Origin: Hippophae tibetana
Taxonomy: Eukaryota; Streptophyta; Magnoliopsida; Rosales; Elaeagnaceae
Assembly (NCBI GenBank): GCA_037013495.1
Contig: CM072801.1
Span: forward strand, 107,329,816 to 107,393,815
Reading direction: 5' to 3'
Length of the DNA: 64,000 bases
Numbering within the stretch: position 1 is the first letter of the stretch; each line of letters starts with the position of its first letter. Under the pieces are notes generated by a model. It did not search any database and was not told where the DNA came from. It saw only the letters and a program-made list of their open reading frames with translations. Position numbers and translations under genes: made by a program. Shown here piece after piece: positions 1 to 13,134 of this stretch.

Positions 1-253
1 CACGCAAAAATGTGCGACAAAACTTTAAGACGTCGGAAAGTAGTGTAAGCGATGAAATTTGGGTTTTAAAAAGTGGATAAAATAACTATTTTTTCCTTTA
101 CGTTTTTGCAAATTAAAATCAATTTAGATTTGATATTTTATAATGGTCGTTTTGATGTATGACTTAAAAGTTATAACAGTCTAAAGGTGTAACCTCAATA
201 AATAATTTTTTTTTAAATTACGAACTCCATAAATTTTGTTGTTTTATATTCAA
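1..253 (+). repeat. Partial monomer at left edge (3' part)
   Basis: This stretch begins in the CpG cluster (CACGCAAAAATGTGCGAC) and runs through the T-tract to the first complete monomer, so about 253 bp of the 3' end of a monomer is present. The array therefore extends left of the window. The last bases read ATTCAAGATC rather than ATTCAGGATC, a change seen only at the left end. Confidence 0.95.
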
Positions 254-3200
254 GATCAAAGATTGGTTGAACACCGAAAATAAAGAACATGAAAATGATA
301 CATTGAATTAAAAGAAAAGTACAAAATGAAATGCAAATAAGAAAATAATGACAACAAAATCTAAAGAAAACAAAAGACTTGTAGAAATATTTGTTTCTTT
401 AATTATGATTTGGACGAAAAGAATGCAAAAAACAATAAAATGGAAAACTTTATTAAATCAAAAATTCAAAAAATAGATATATTAAGATAGATATTCTATT
501 TTGGGCAACCAAGGCTTCGATACAGAATGATACGGATCTTTTATGCGGACCATTGTGGAAACCATGAACTCAAAGGAATGAGAAAGATTGAATTGTTAAG
601 AACATGAATAATATAATCAAATTTGAACAATTAAGAACACGATTAGAAAACCACGCAAAATGTGGGACCAAACTATCAGACGTCGGAAAATATTGTAAGC
701 GATGAAATTTGGGTTCTAAAAAGTGGACAACTGAACTAATTTTTACTTTACGTTTTTGCAAATTAAAATCAGTTTAGATTTGATATTTTATAATGGTCGT
801 TTTGATGTATGACTTAAAAGTTATAATAGTCTAAAGTTGGAACCTCAATAAATAATTTTGTTTTTAAATTACGAACTCCAGAAATTTTGTTGTTTTTTAT
901 TAAGGATCAAAGATTGGTTGAACACCGAAAATAAAGGACATGAAAATGATACATTGAATTAAAAGAAAAGTACGAAATGAAATGCAAATAAGAAAATAAT
1001 GCAAAAAAATCTAAAGAAAACAAAAGACTTGTAGAAATATTTGTTTCTTTCATTGTTATTTGGACCAAAAGAATGCAAAACAAAAAATGGAAACCTTTAG
1101 TAAATCTAATATATTAAGATAGATATTCTATATTGGGCAACCAAGGCTTCGATACCAAATGATACGGATCTTTTATGCTGACCATTTTGGAAACCATGAA
1201 CTCAAAGGTATGAGAAAGATTGAATTGCAAAGAACATGGTTAATATAATCAAATTTGAACAATTAAGAACACGATTAGAAAACCACGCAAAAATGTGCGA
1301 CAAAACTTTAAGACGTCGGAAAGTAGTGTAAGCGATGAAATTTGGGTTTTAAAAAGTGGATAAAATAACTATTTTTTCCTTTACGTTTTTGCAAATTAAA
1401 ATCAGTTTAGATTTGATATTTTATAATGGTCGTTTTGATGTATGACTTAAAAGTTATAACAGTCTAAAGTTGGAACCTCAATAAATAATTTTTTTATAAA
1501 TTACGAACTCCAGAAATTTTGTTGTTTTTTATTCAGGATGAAATATTGGTTGAACACCGAAAACAAAGAATAGGAAAATGATACAGTGAATTAAAAGAAA
1601 AGTACAAAATGAAATGCAAATAAGAAAATAATGACAACAAAATCTAAAGAAAACGAAAGACTTGTAGAAATATTTGTTTCTTTCATTGTTATTTGGACCA
1701 AAAGAATGCAAAAAACAAAAAAAAGGAAACCTTTAGTAAATCTAATATATTAATATAGATATTCTATATTGGGCAACCAAGGCTTCGATACCAAATGATA
1801 CGGATCTTTTATGCTGACCATTTTGGAAACCATGAACTCAAAGGTATGAGGAAGATTGAATTGCAAAGAACATGGTTAATATAATCAAATTTGAACAATT
1901 AAGAACACGATTAGAAAACCACGCAAAAATGTGCGACCAAACTATAAGACGTCGGAAAGTAGTGTAAGCGTTGAAATTGGGGTTTTAAAAAGTGGATAAA
2001 ATAACTATTTTTTCCTTTACGTTTTTGCAAATTAAAATGAGTTTAGATTTGATATTTTATAATGGTCGTTTTGATGTATGACTTAAAAGTTATAATAGTC
2101 TAAAGTTGGAACCCCAATAAATAAATTTTTTTTAAATTACGAACTCCAGAAATCTTGTTGTTTTTTATTCAGGATCAAAGATTGGTTGAACACTGAAAAT
2201 AAAGGACATGAAAATGATACATTGAATTAAAAGAAATGTACGAAATGAAATGCAAATAAGAAAATAATGACAAAAAAATCTAAAGAAAACAAAAGACTTG
2301 TAGAAATATTTGTTTCTTTCCTTGTTATTTGGACCAAAAGAATGCAAAAAACAAAAAAATGGAAACCTTTAGAAAATTTAAAATATTAAGATAGATATTC
2401 TATATTGGGTAACCAAGGCTTCGATACCAAATGATATAGATCTTTTATGCTGACCATTTTGGAAACCATGAACTCAAAGGTATGAGAAAGACTGAATTGC
2501 TAAGACCATGGTTAATATAATCAAATTTGAAAAATTAGGAACACGATTAGAAAACCACGCAAAAATGTGAGACCAAACTATTAGAGTCGAAAAGTAGTGT
2601 AAGCGATGGAATTTGGGTTCTAAAAAGTGGACAACTGAACTATTTTTTGCTTTATGTTTTTGTAAATTGAAATGAGTTTAGATTTGATATTTTATAATAG
2701 TCCTTTGGATGTATGACTTAAAAGTTATAACAGTTTAAAGATGGAACCTCAATACATAATTTTGTTTTTATTAATTACGAACTCCAGAAATTTTGTTGTT
2801 TTTTATTCAGGATCAAAGATTGGTTGAACACCGAAAATAAAGAACATGAAAATGATACATTGAATAAAAAGAAAAGTACGAAATGAAATGCAAATAAGAA
2901 AATAATGACAACAAAATCTAAAGAAAACAAAAGACTTGTAGAAATATTTGTTTCCTTAATTATGATTTGGACGAAAAGAATACAAAAAACAATAAAATGG
3001 AAAACTTTATTAAACCAAAATTTCAAAAAATAAATATATTAAGATAGATATTCTATTTTGGGCAACCAAGGCTTCGATACCAAATGATACGGATCTTTTA
3101 TGCGGACCATTTTGGAAACCATGAACTCAAAGGAATGAGAAAGATTGAATTGCTAAGAACATGGTTAATATAATCAAATTTGAACAATTAAGAACACGAT

Positions 3201-4100
3201 TAGAAAACCACGCAAAATGTGAGACCAAACTATTAGACGTCAGAAAATATTGTAAGCGGTGGAATTTGGGTTCTAAAAAGTGGACAACTGAAGTATTTTT
3301 TACTTTATGTTTTTGCAAATTGAAATGAGTTCAGATTTGATATTTTATAATAGTCCTTTTGATGTATGACTTAAAAGTTATAACAGTTTAAAGTTGGATC
3401 CGCAATACATAATTTTTTTTTTTTAAATTGTGAACTCCAAAAATTTTGTTGTTTTTTATTCAAGCTCAAAGATTGGTAGAACACCGAAAACAAAGAACAG
3501 GAAAATGATACAGTGAATTAAAAGAAAAGTACCAAATGAAATGCAAATAAGAAAATAATGACAACAAAATCTAAAGAAAACAAAAGACTTGTAGAAATAT
3601 TTGTTTCTTTCATTGTTATTTGGACCAAAAGAATGCAAAAAACAAAAAAATGGAAACCTTTAGTAAATCTAATATATTAAGATAGATATTCTATATTGGG
3701 AAACCAACGCTTCGATACCAAATGATACGGATCTTTTATGCTGACCGTTTTGGAAACCATGAACTCAAAGGTATGAGAAAGATTGAATTGCTAAGAACAT
3801 GGTTAATATAATCAAATTTGAACAATTAAGAACACGATTAGAAAACCACGCAAAAATGTGCGACCAAACTATAAGACGTCGGAAAGTAGTGTAAGCGATG
3901 AAATTTGGGTTTTAAAAAGTAGATCAAATAACTATTTTTTCCTTTAAGTTTTTCCAAATTAAAATCAATTTAGATTTGATATTTTATAATGGTCATTTTG
4001 ATGTATGACTTAAAAGTTATAACAGTCTAAAGTTGGAACCTCAATAAATAATTTTGTTTTTAAATTACGAAATCCAGAAATTTTGTTGTTTTTTATTCAG
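254..4100 (+). repeat. Diverged single monomers M1-M6 with no clear HOR
   Basis: Starts are 254, 905, 1537, 2173, 2811 and 3464, with lengths 651, 632, 636, 638, 653 and 637 bp. M1 and M5 carry the long AT insertion of family B (AAATCAAAAATTCAAAAAAT at M1). M2 has a short deletion in the A-rich block (AATAATGCAAAAAAATC in place of AATAATGACAAC...). M6 has GCTCAAAG instead of GATCAAAG at its start. I could not pair these six with one another at a fixed multi-monomer period, so they look older or less homogenised than the block that follows. Confidence 0.85.
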
Positions 4101-4275
4101 GATCAAAGATTGGTTGAACACCGAAAATAAAGGACATGAAAATGATACATTGAATTAAAAGAAAAGTACGAAATGAAATGCAAATAAGAAAATAATGACA
4201 ACAAAATCTAAAGAAAACAAAAGACTTGTAGAAATATTTGTTTCTTTCATTGTTATTTGGACCAAAAGAATGCAA
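4093..4275 (-). other. Recurrent 60-codon antisense open frame, probably an artefact of T-rich sequence
   Basis: A hydrophobic, Phe- and Ile-rich frame recurs in most monomers on the - strand. It would be read from a TTG (reverse complement of the CAA after GAATG), not an ATG, and ends at the TAA made by TTA in TTTTTTATTCAG. The residues come mostly from the complement of the A-rich block. Substitutions change residues freely, and several monomers fuse or break the frame. I annotate it only to record that the frame is widespread and not evidence of a gene family. Confidence 0.15.
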
Positions 4276-7200
4276 AAAACAAAAAAAATGGAAACCTTTA
4301 GTAAATCTAATATATTAAGAGAAATATTCTATATTGGGCAACCAAGGCTTCGATACCAAATGATACGGATCTTTTATGCAGACCATTTTGGAAACCATGA
4401 ACTCAAAGGTATGAGAAAGATTGAATTGCTAAGAACATGGTTAATATAAACAAATTTGAACAGTTAAGAACACGATTAGAAAAACACGCAAAAATGTGCG
4501 ACCAAACTATAAGACGTCGAAAAATAGTGTAAGTGATGAAATTTGGGTTTCAAAAAGTGGATAAAATAACTATTTTTTCCTTTACGTTTTTGCAAATTAA
4601 AATCAGTTTAGATTTGATATTTTATTATGGTCGTTTTGATGTATGACTTAAAAGTTATAATAGTCTAAAGTTGGAACCTCAATAAATAATTTTGTTTTTA
4701 AATTACGAACTCCAGAAATTTTGTTGTTTTTTATTCAGGATCAAAGATTGGTTGAACACCGAAAATAAAGGACATGAAAATGATACATTGAATTAAAAGA
4801 AAAGTACGAAATGAAATGCAAATAAGAAAATAATGACAACAAAATCTAAAGAAAACAAAAGACTTGTAGAAATATTTGTTTCCTTAATTATGATTTGGAC
4901 GAAAAGAATGCAAAAAACAATAAAATGGAAAACTTTATTAAACCAAAAATTCAAAAAATAAATATATTAAGATAGATATTCTATATTGGGAAACCAAGGC
5001 TTCGATACCAAATGATACGGATCTTTTATGCTGACCGTTTTGGAAACCATGAACTCAAAGGTATGAGAAAGATTGAATTGCTAAGAACATGGTTAATATA
5101 ATCAAATTTGAACAGTTAAGATCACGATTAGAAAACCACGCAAAAATGTGCGACCAAACTATAAGACGTCGGAAAGTAGTGTAAGCGATGAAATTTGGGT
5201 TTTAAAAAGTAGATCAAATAACTATTTTTTCCTTTAAGTTTTTCCAAATTAAAATCAATTAAATTTGATATTTTATAATGGTCATTTTGATGTATGACTT
5301 AAAAGTTAGAACAGTCTAAAGTTGGAACCTCAATAAATAATTTTTTTTTAAATTACGAACTCCAGAAATTTTGTTGTTTTTTAATCAGGATCAAAGATTG
5401 GTTCAACACCGAAAATAAAGAACATGAAAATGATACATTGAATTAAAAGAAAAGTACAAAATGAAATGCAAATAAGAAAATAATGACAACAAAATCTAAA
5501 GAAAACAAAAGACTTGAAGAAATATTTGTTTCCTTAATTATGATTTGGACGAAAAGAAGGCAAAAAACAATAAAATGGAAAACTTTATTAAATCAAAAAT
5601 TCAAAAAATAGATATATTAAGATAGATATTCTATTTTGGGCAACCAAGGCTTCGATACCAAATGATACGGATCTTTTATGCGGACCATTTTGGAAACCAT
5701 GATTCAAAGGAATGAGAAAGATTGAATTGCTAAGAACATGGTTAATATAATCAAATTTGATCAATTAAGAACACGATTAGAAAACCACGCAAAATGTGAG
5801 ACCAAACTATTAGACGTCAGAAAATATTGTAAGCGATGGAATTTGGGTTCTAAAAAGTGGACAACTGAACTATTTTTTACTTTATGTTTTTGCAAATTGA
5901 AATGAGTTTAGATTTGATATTTTATAATAGTCCTTTTGATGTATGACTTAAAAGTTATAACAGTTTAAAGTTGGAACCTCAATACATAATTTCTTTTTTT
6001 AAATTACGAACTCCAAAAATTTTGTTGTTTTTTATTCAGGATCAAAGATTGGTTGAACACCGAAAACAAAGAACAGGAAAATGATACAGTGAATTAAAAG
6101 AAAAGTACGAAATGAAATGCAAATAAGAAAATAATGACAACAAAATCTAAAGAAAACAAAAGACTTGTAGAAATATTTGTTTCTTTCGATGCTATTTGGA
6201 CCAAAAGAATGCAAAAAACAAATAAATGCAAACCATTACTAAATCTAATATATTAAGATAGATATTCTATATTGGGCAACCAAGGCTTCGATACCAAATG
6301 ATACGGATACTTTATGCGATGAATTTTGGAAACCATGAACTCAAAGGTATGAGAAAGATTGAATTTCTAAGCACATGGTTAAGATAATCAAATTTGAACA
6401 ATTAAGAACACGATTAGAAAACCACGCAAAAATGTGCGACCAAACTATAAGACGTCGGAAAGTAGTGTAAGCGATGAAATTTGGGTTTTAAAAAGTGGAT
6501 AAAATAACTATTTTTTCCTTTAAGTTTTTGCAAATTAAAATCAATTTAGATTTGATATTTTATAATGGTCATTTTGATGTATGACTTAAAAGTAATAACA
6601 GTCTAAAGTTGGAACCTCAAAAAATAATTTTTTTTTAAATTACGAACTCCAGAAATTTTGTTGTTTTTTATTCAGGATCAAAGATTGGTTGAACACCGAA
6701 AATAAAGAACATGAAAATGATACATTGAATTAAAAGAAAAGTACGAAATGAAATGCAAATAAGAAAATAATGACAACAAAATCTAAAGAAAACAAAAGAC
6801 TTGTAGAAATATTTGTTTCCTTAATTATGATTTGGACGAAAAGAATGCAAAAGACAATAAAATGGAAAACTTTATTAAATCAAAAATTCAAAAAATAGAT
6901 ATATTAAGATAGATATTCTATTTTGGGCAACCAAGGCTTCGATACCAAATGATACGGATCTTTTATGCGGACCATTTTGGAAACCATGATTCAAAGGAAT
7001 GAGAAAGATTGAATTGCTAAGAACATGGTTAATATAATCAAATTTGATCAATTAAGAACACGATTAGAAAACCACGCAAAATGTGAGACCAAACTATTAG
7101 ACGTCAGAAAATATTTTAAGCGATGGAATTTGGGTTCTAAAAAGTGGACAACTGAACTATTTTTTACTTTATGTTTTTGCAAATTGAAATGAGTTTAGAT

Positions 7201-8616
7201 TTGATATTTTATAATAGTCCTTTTTATGTATGACTTAAAAGTTATAACAGTTTAAAGTTGGAACCTCAATACATAATTTCTTTTTTTTAAATTACGAACT
7301 CCAAAAGTTTTGTTGTTTTTTATTCAGGATCAAAGATTGGTTGAACACCGAAAACAAAGAACAGGAAAACGATACAGTGAATTAAAAGAAAAGTACGAAA
7401 TGAAATGCAAATAAGAAAATAATGACAACAAAATCTAAAGAAAACAAAAGACTTGTAGAAATATTTGTTTCTTTCGATGTTATTTGGACCAAAAGAATGC
7501 AAAAAACAAATAAATACAAACCATTAGTAAATCTAATATATTAAGATAGATATTCTATATTGGGCAACCAAGGCTTCGATACCAAATGATACGGATACTT
7601 TATGCAATGAATTTTGGAAACCATGAACTCAAAGGTATGAGCAAGATTGAATTTCTAAGAACATGGTTAAGATAATCAAATTTGAACAATTAAGAACACG
7701 ATTAGAAAACCACGCAAAAATGTGCGACCAAACTATAAGACGTCGGAAAGTAGTGTAAGCGATGAAATTTGGGTTTTAAAAAGTGGATAAAATAACTATT
7801 TTTTCCTTTAAGTTTTTGCAAATTAAAATCAATTTAGATTTGATATTTTATAATGGTCATTTTGATGTATGACTTAAAAGTTATAACAGTCTAAAGTTGG
7901 AAACTCAATAAATAATTTTTTTTTAAATTATGAACTCGAGAAATTTTGTTTTTTTTTATTCAGGATCAAAGATTGGTTGAACACCGAAAATAAAGAACAT
8001 GAAAATGATACATTGAATTAAAAGAAAAGTACGAAATGAAATGCAAATAAGAAAATAATGACAACAAAATCTAAAGAAAACAAAAGACTTGTAGAAATAT
8101 TTGTTTCCTTAATTATGATTTGGACGAAAAGAATGCAAAAAACAATAAAATGGAAAACTTTATTAAATCAAAAATTCAAAAAATAGATATATTAAGATAG
8201 ATATTTTATTTTGGGCAACCAAGGCTTCGATACCAAATGATACGGATCTTTTATGCGGACCATTTTGGAAACCATGAACTCAAAGGAATGAGAAAGATTG
8301 AATTGCTAAGAACATGGTTAATATAATCAAATTTGATCAATTAAGAAGACGATTAGAAAACCACGCAAAATGTGAGACCAAACTATTAGACGTCAGAAAA
8401 TATTGTAAGCGATAGAATTTGGGTTCTAAAAAGTGGACAACTGAACTATTTTTTACTTTATGTTTTTGCAAATTGAAATGAGTTTAGATTTGATATTTTA
8501 TAATAGTCCTTTTGATGTATGACTTAAAAGTTATAACAGTTTAAAGTTGGAACCTCAATACATAATTTCTTTTTTTTAAATTACGAACTCCAAAAATTTT
8601 GTTGTTTTTTATTCAG
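4101..8616 (+). repeat. 7-monomer HOR, copy 1 (4516 bp)
   Basis: Monomers M7-M13 start at 4101, 4739, 5389, 6040, 6676, 7328 and 7964 (638, 650, 651, 636, 652, 636, 653 bp). The length series is nearly the same in the two following copies. Position 2 (M8) has the family-B insertion but a family-A tail, so the HOR contains a built-in mosaic. Diagnostic variants include AAGAGAAATATTC in position 1, CAATTAAATTTG in position 2, GAAGAAATATTTG in position 3, TTTCGATGCTATT in position 4 and GAACTCGAGAAATTTTG in position 6. Confidence 0.93.
4195..4449 (+). other. 84-codon open frame in one monomer type, probably not a gene
   Basis: The frame starts with an ATG at AATAATGACAAC and would give a basic, 84-residue peptide beginning MTTKSKENK. 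I recognise no domain. It is open only where the A-run before TGG has 8 bases and the usual AAGATAGATA, which carries an in-frame TAG, is changed to AAGAGAAATA or AAGATTGATA. The same frame is open at 8711-8965 and 13229-13483 (same HOR position), at 10651-10905 in the converted M17 (different last residues), and at 18383-18637 with several changes. All other monomers break it by stop or frameshift, so selection for a protein is not indicated. Transcribed satellite RNA could still contain it. Confidence 0.2.
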
Positions 8617-11600
8617 GATCAAAGATTGGTTGAACACCGAAAATAAAGGACATGAAAATGATACATTGAATTAAAAGAAAAGTACGAAATGAAATGCAAA
8701 TAAGAAAATAATGACAACAAAATCTAAAGAAAACAAAAGACTTGTAGAAATATTTGTTTCTTTCATTGTTATTTGGACCAAAAGAATGCAAAAAACAAAA
8801 AAAATGGAAACCTTTAGTAAATCTAATATATTAAGAGAAATATTCTATATTGGGCAACCAAGGCTTCGATACCAAATGATACGGATCTTTTATGCAGACC
8901 ATTTTGGAAACCATGAACTCAAAGGTATGAGAAAGATTGAATTGCTAAGAACATGGTTAATATAAACAAATTTGAACAGTTAAGAACACGATTAGAAAAA
9001 CACGCAAAAATGTGCGACCAAACTATAAGACGTCGAAAAATAGTGTAAGCGATGAAATTTGGGTTTCAAAAAGTGGATAAAATAACTATTTTTTCCTTTA
9101 CGTTTTTGCAAATTAAAATCAGTTTAGATTTGATATTTTATTATGGTCGTTTTGATGTATGACTTAAAAGTTATAATAGTCTAAAGTTGGAACCTCAATA
9201 AATAATTTTGTTTTTAAATTACGAACTCCAGAAATTTTGTTGTTTTTTATTCAGGATCAAAGATTGGTTGAACACCGAAAATAAAGGACATGAAAATGAT
9301 ACATTGAATTAAAAGAAAAGTACGAAATGAAATGCAAATAAGAAAATAATGACAACAAAATCTAAAGAAAACAAAAGACTTGTAGAAATATTTGTTTCCT
9401 TAATTATGATTTGGACGAAAAGAATGCAAAAAACAATAAAATGGAAAACTTTATTAAACCAAAAATTCAAAAAATAAATATATTAAGATAGATATTCTAT
9501 ATTGGGAAACCAAGGCTTCGATACCAAATGATACGGATCTTTTATGCTGACCGTTTTGGAAACCATGAACTCAAAGGTATGAGAAAGATTGAATTGCTAA
9601 GAACATGGTTAATATAATCAAATTTGAACAGTTAAGATCACGATTAGAAAACCACGCAAAAATGTGCGACCAAACTATAAGACGTCGGAAAGTAGTGTAA
9701 GCGATGAAATTTGGGTTTTAAAAAGTAGATCAAATAACTATTTTTTCCTTTAAGTTTTTCCAAATTAAAATCAATTAAATTTGATATTTTATAATGGTCA
9801 TTTTGATGTATGACTTAAAAGTTAGAACAGTCTAAAGTTGGAACCTCAATAAATAATTTTTTTTTAAATTACGAACTCCAGAAATTTTGTTGTTTTTTAA
9901 TCAGGATCAAAGATTGGTTCAACACCGAAAATAAAGAACATGAAAATGATACATTGAATTAAAAGAAAAGTACGAAATGAAATGCAAATAAGAAAATAAT
10001 GACAACAAAATCTAAAGAAAACAAAAGACTTGAAGAAATATTTGTTTCCTTAATTATGATTTGGACGAAAAGAAGGCAAAAAACAATAAAATGGAAAACT
10101 TTATTAAATCAAAAATTCAAAAAATAGATATATTAAGATAGATATTCTATTTTGGGCAACCAAGGCTTCGATACCAAATGATACGGATCTTTTATGCGGA
10201 CCATTTTGGAAACCATGATTCAAAGGAATGAGAAAGATTGAATTGCTAAGAACATGGTTAATATAATCAAATTTGATCAATTAAGAACACGATTAGAAAA
10301 CCACGCAAAATGTGAGACCAAACTATTAGACGTCAGAAAATATTGTAAGCGATGGAATTTGGGTTCTAAAAAGTGGACAACTGAACTATTTTTTACTTTA
10401 TGTTTTTGCAAATTGAAATGAGTTTAGATTTGATATTTTATAATAGTCCTTTTGATGTATGACTTAAAAGTTATAACAGTTTAAAGTTGGAACCTCAATA
10501 CATAATTTCTTTTTTTTAAATTACGAACTCCAAAAATTTTGTTGTTTTTTATTCAGGATCAAAGATTGGTTGAACACCGAAAATAAAGGACATGAAAATG
10601 ATACATTGAATTAAAAGAAAAGTACGAAATGAAATGCAAATAAGAAAATAATGACAACAAAATCTAAAGAAAACAAAAGACTTGTAGAAATATTTGTTTC
10701 TTTCATTGTTATTTGGACCAAAAGAATGCAAAAAACAAAAAAAATGGAAACCTTTAGTAAATCTAATATATTAAGAGAAATATTCTATATTGGGCAACCA
10801 AGGCTTCGATACCAAATGATACGGATCTTTTATGCAGACCATTTTGGAAACCATGAACTCAAAGGTATGAGAAAGATTGAATTTCTAAGCACATGGTTAA
10901 GATAATCAAATTTGAACAATTAAGAACACGATTAGAAAACCACGCAAAAATGTGCGACCAAACTATAAGACGTCGGAAAGTAGTGTAAGCGATGAAATTT
11001 GGGTTTTAAAAAGTGGATAAAATAACTATTTTTTCCTTTAAGTTTTTGCAAATTAAAATCAATTTAGATTTGATATTTTATAATGGTCATTTTGATGTAT
11101 GACTTAAAAGTAATAACAGTCTAAAGTTGGAACCTCAAAAAATAATTTTTTTTTAAATTACGAACTCCAGAAATTTTGTTGTTTTTTATTCAGGATCAAA
11201 GATTGGTTGAACACCGAAAATAAAGAACATGAAAATGATACATTGAATTAAAAGAAAAGTACGAAATGAAATGCAAATAAGAAAATAATGACAACAAAAT
11301 CTAAAGAAAACAAAAGACTTGTAGAAATATTTGTTTCCTTAATTATGATTTGGACGAAAAGAATGCAAAAAACAATAAAATGGAAAACTTTATTAAATCA
11401 AAAATTCAAAAAATAGATATATTAAGATAGATATTCTATTTTGGGCAACCAAGGCTTCGATACCAAATGATACGGATCTTTTATGCGGACCATTTTGGAA
11501 ACCATGATTCAAAGGAATGAGAAAGATTGAATTGCTAAGAACATGGTTAATATAATCAAATTTGATCAATTAAGAACACGATTAGAAAACCACGCAAAAT

Positions 11601-13134
11601 GTGAGACCAAACTATTAGACGTCAGAAAATATTTTAAGCGATGGAATTTGGGTTCTAAAAAGTGGACAACTGAACTATTTTTTACTTTATGTTTTTGCAA
11701 ATTGAAATAAGTTTAGATTTGATATTTTATAATAGTCCTTTTTATGTATGACTTAAAAGTTATAACAGTTTAAAGTTGGAACCTCAATACATAATTTCTT
11801 TTTTTTAAATTACGAACTCCAAAAGTTTTGTTGTTTTTTATTCAGGATCAAAGATTGGTTGAACACCGAAAACAAAGAACAGGAAAACGATACAGTGAAT
11901 TAAAAGAAAAGTACGAAATGAAATGCAAATAAGAAAATAATGACAACAAAATCTAAAGAAAACAAAAGACTTGTAGAAATATTTGTTTCTTTCGATGTTA
12001 TTTGGACCAAAAGAATGCAAAAAACAAATAAATACAAACCATTAGTAAATCTAATATATTAAGATAGATATTCTATATTGGGCAACCAAGGCTTCGATAC
12101 CAAATGATACGGATACTTTATGCAATGAATTTTGGAAACCATGAACTCAAAGGTATGAGCAAGATTGAATTTCTAAGAACATGGTTAAGATAATCAAATT
12201 TGAACAATTAAGAACACGATTAGAAAACCACGCAAAAATGTGCGACCAAACTATAAGACGTCGGAAAGTAGTGTAAGCGATGAAATTTGGGTTTTAAAAA
12301 GTGGATAAAATAACTATTTTTTCCTTTAAGTTTTTGCAAATTAAAATCAATTTAGATTTGATATTTTATAATGGTCATTTTGATGTATGACTTAAAAGTT
12401 ATAACAGTCTAAAGTTGGAAACTCAATAAATAATTTTTTTTTAAATTATGAACTCGAGAAATTTTGTTTTTTTTTATTCAGGATCAAAGATTGGTTGAAC
12501 ACCGAAAATAAAGAACATGAAAATGATACATTGAATTAAAAGAAAAGTACGAAATGAAATGCAAATAAGAAAATAATGACAACAAAATCTAAAGAAAACA
12601 AAAGACTTGTAGAAATATTTGTTTCCTTAATTATGATTTGGACGAAAAGAATGCAAAAAACAATAAAATGGAAAACTTTATTAAATCAAAAATTCAAAAA
12701 ATAGATATATTAAGATAGATATTTTATTTTGGGCAACCAAGGCTTCGATACCAAATGATACGGATCTTTTATGCGGACCATTTTGGAAACCATGAACTCA
12801 AAGGAATGAGAAAGATTGAATTGCTAAGAACATGGTTAATATAATCAAATTTGATCAATTAAGAAGACGATTAGAAAACCACGCAAAATGTGAGACCAAA
12901 CTATTAGACGTCAGAAAATATTGTAAGCGATAGAATTTGGGTTCTAAAAAGTGGACAACTGAACTATTTTTTACTTTATGTTTTTGCAAATTGAAATGAG
13001 TTTAGATTTGATATTTTATAATAGTCCTTTTGATGTATGACTTAAAAGTTATAACAGTTTAAAGTTGGAACCTCAATACATAATTTCTTTTTTTTAAATT
13101 ACGAACTCCAAAAATTTTGTTGTTTTTTATTCAG
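8617..13134 (+). repeat. 7-monomer HOR, copy 2 (4518 bp), with a converted 4th monomer
   Basis: Monomers M14-M20 start at 8617, 9255, 9905, 10557, 11194, 11846 and 12482. They match copy 1 position by position with only scattered differences. The exception is the 4th monomer (M17), whose 5' part carries position-1 variants instead of position-4 variants (see the separate entry). All other diagnostic variants of copy 1 recur at the equivalent places. Confidence 0.93.
10557..10883 (+). repeat. Gene-conversion-like tract in monomer M17
   Basis: From its start to about 10846 this monomer has the variants of HOR position 1 (AAAATAAAGGACATG, TTTCATTGTT, AAGAGAAATATTC, TTATGCAGACC). By 10880 it has switched to the position-4 variants (TTTCTAAGCACATGG, GGTTAAGATAATC). 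Monomers before and after are the expected positions 3 and 5, and copy length is unchanged. A replacement of roughly 300 bp without change of register fits gene conversion or a double exchange better than a single unequal crossover. The left limit is blurred because both donor types share the upstream sequence. Confidence 0.8.
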
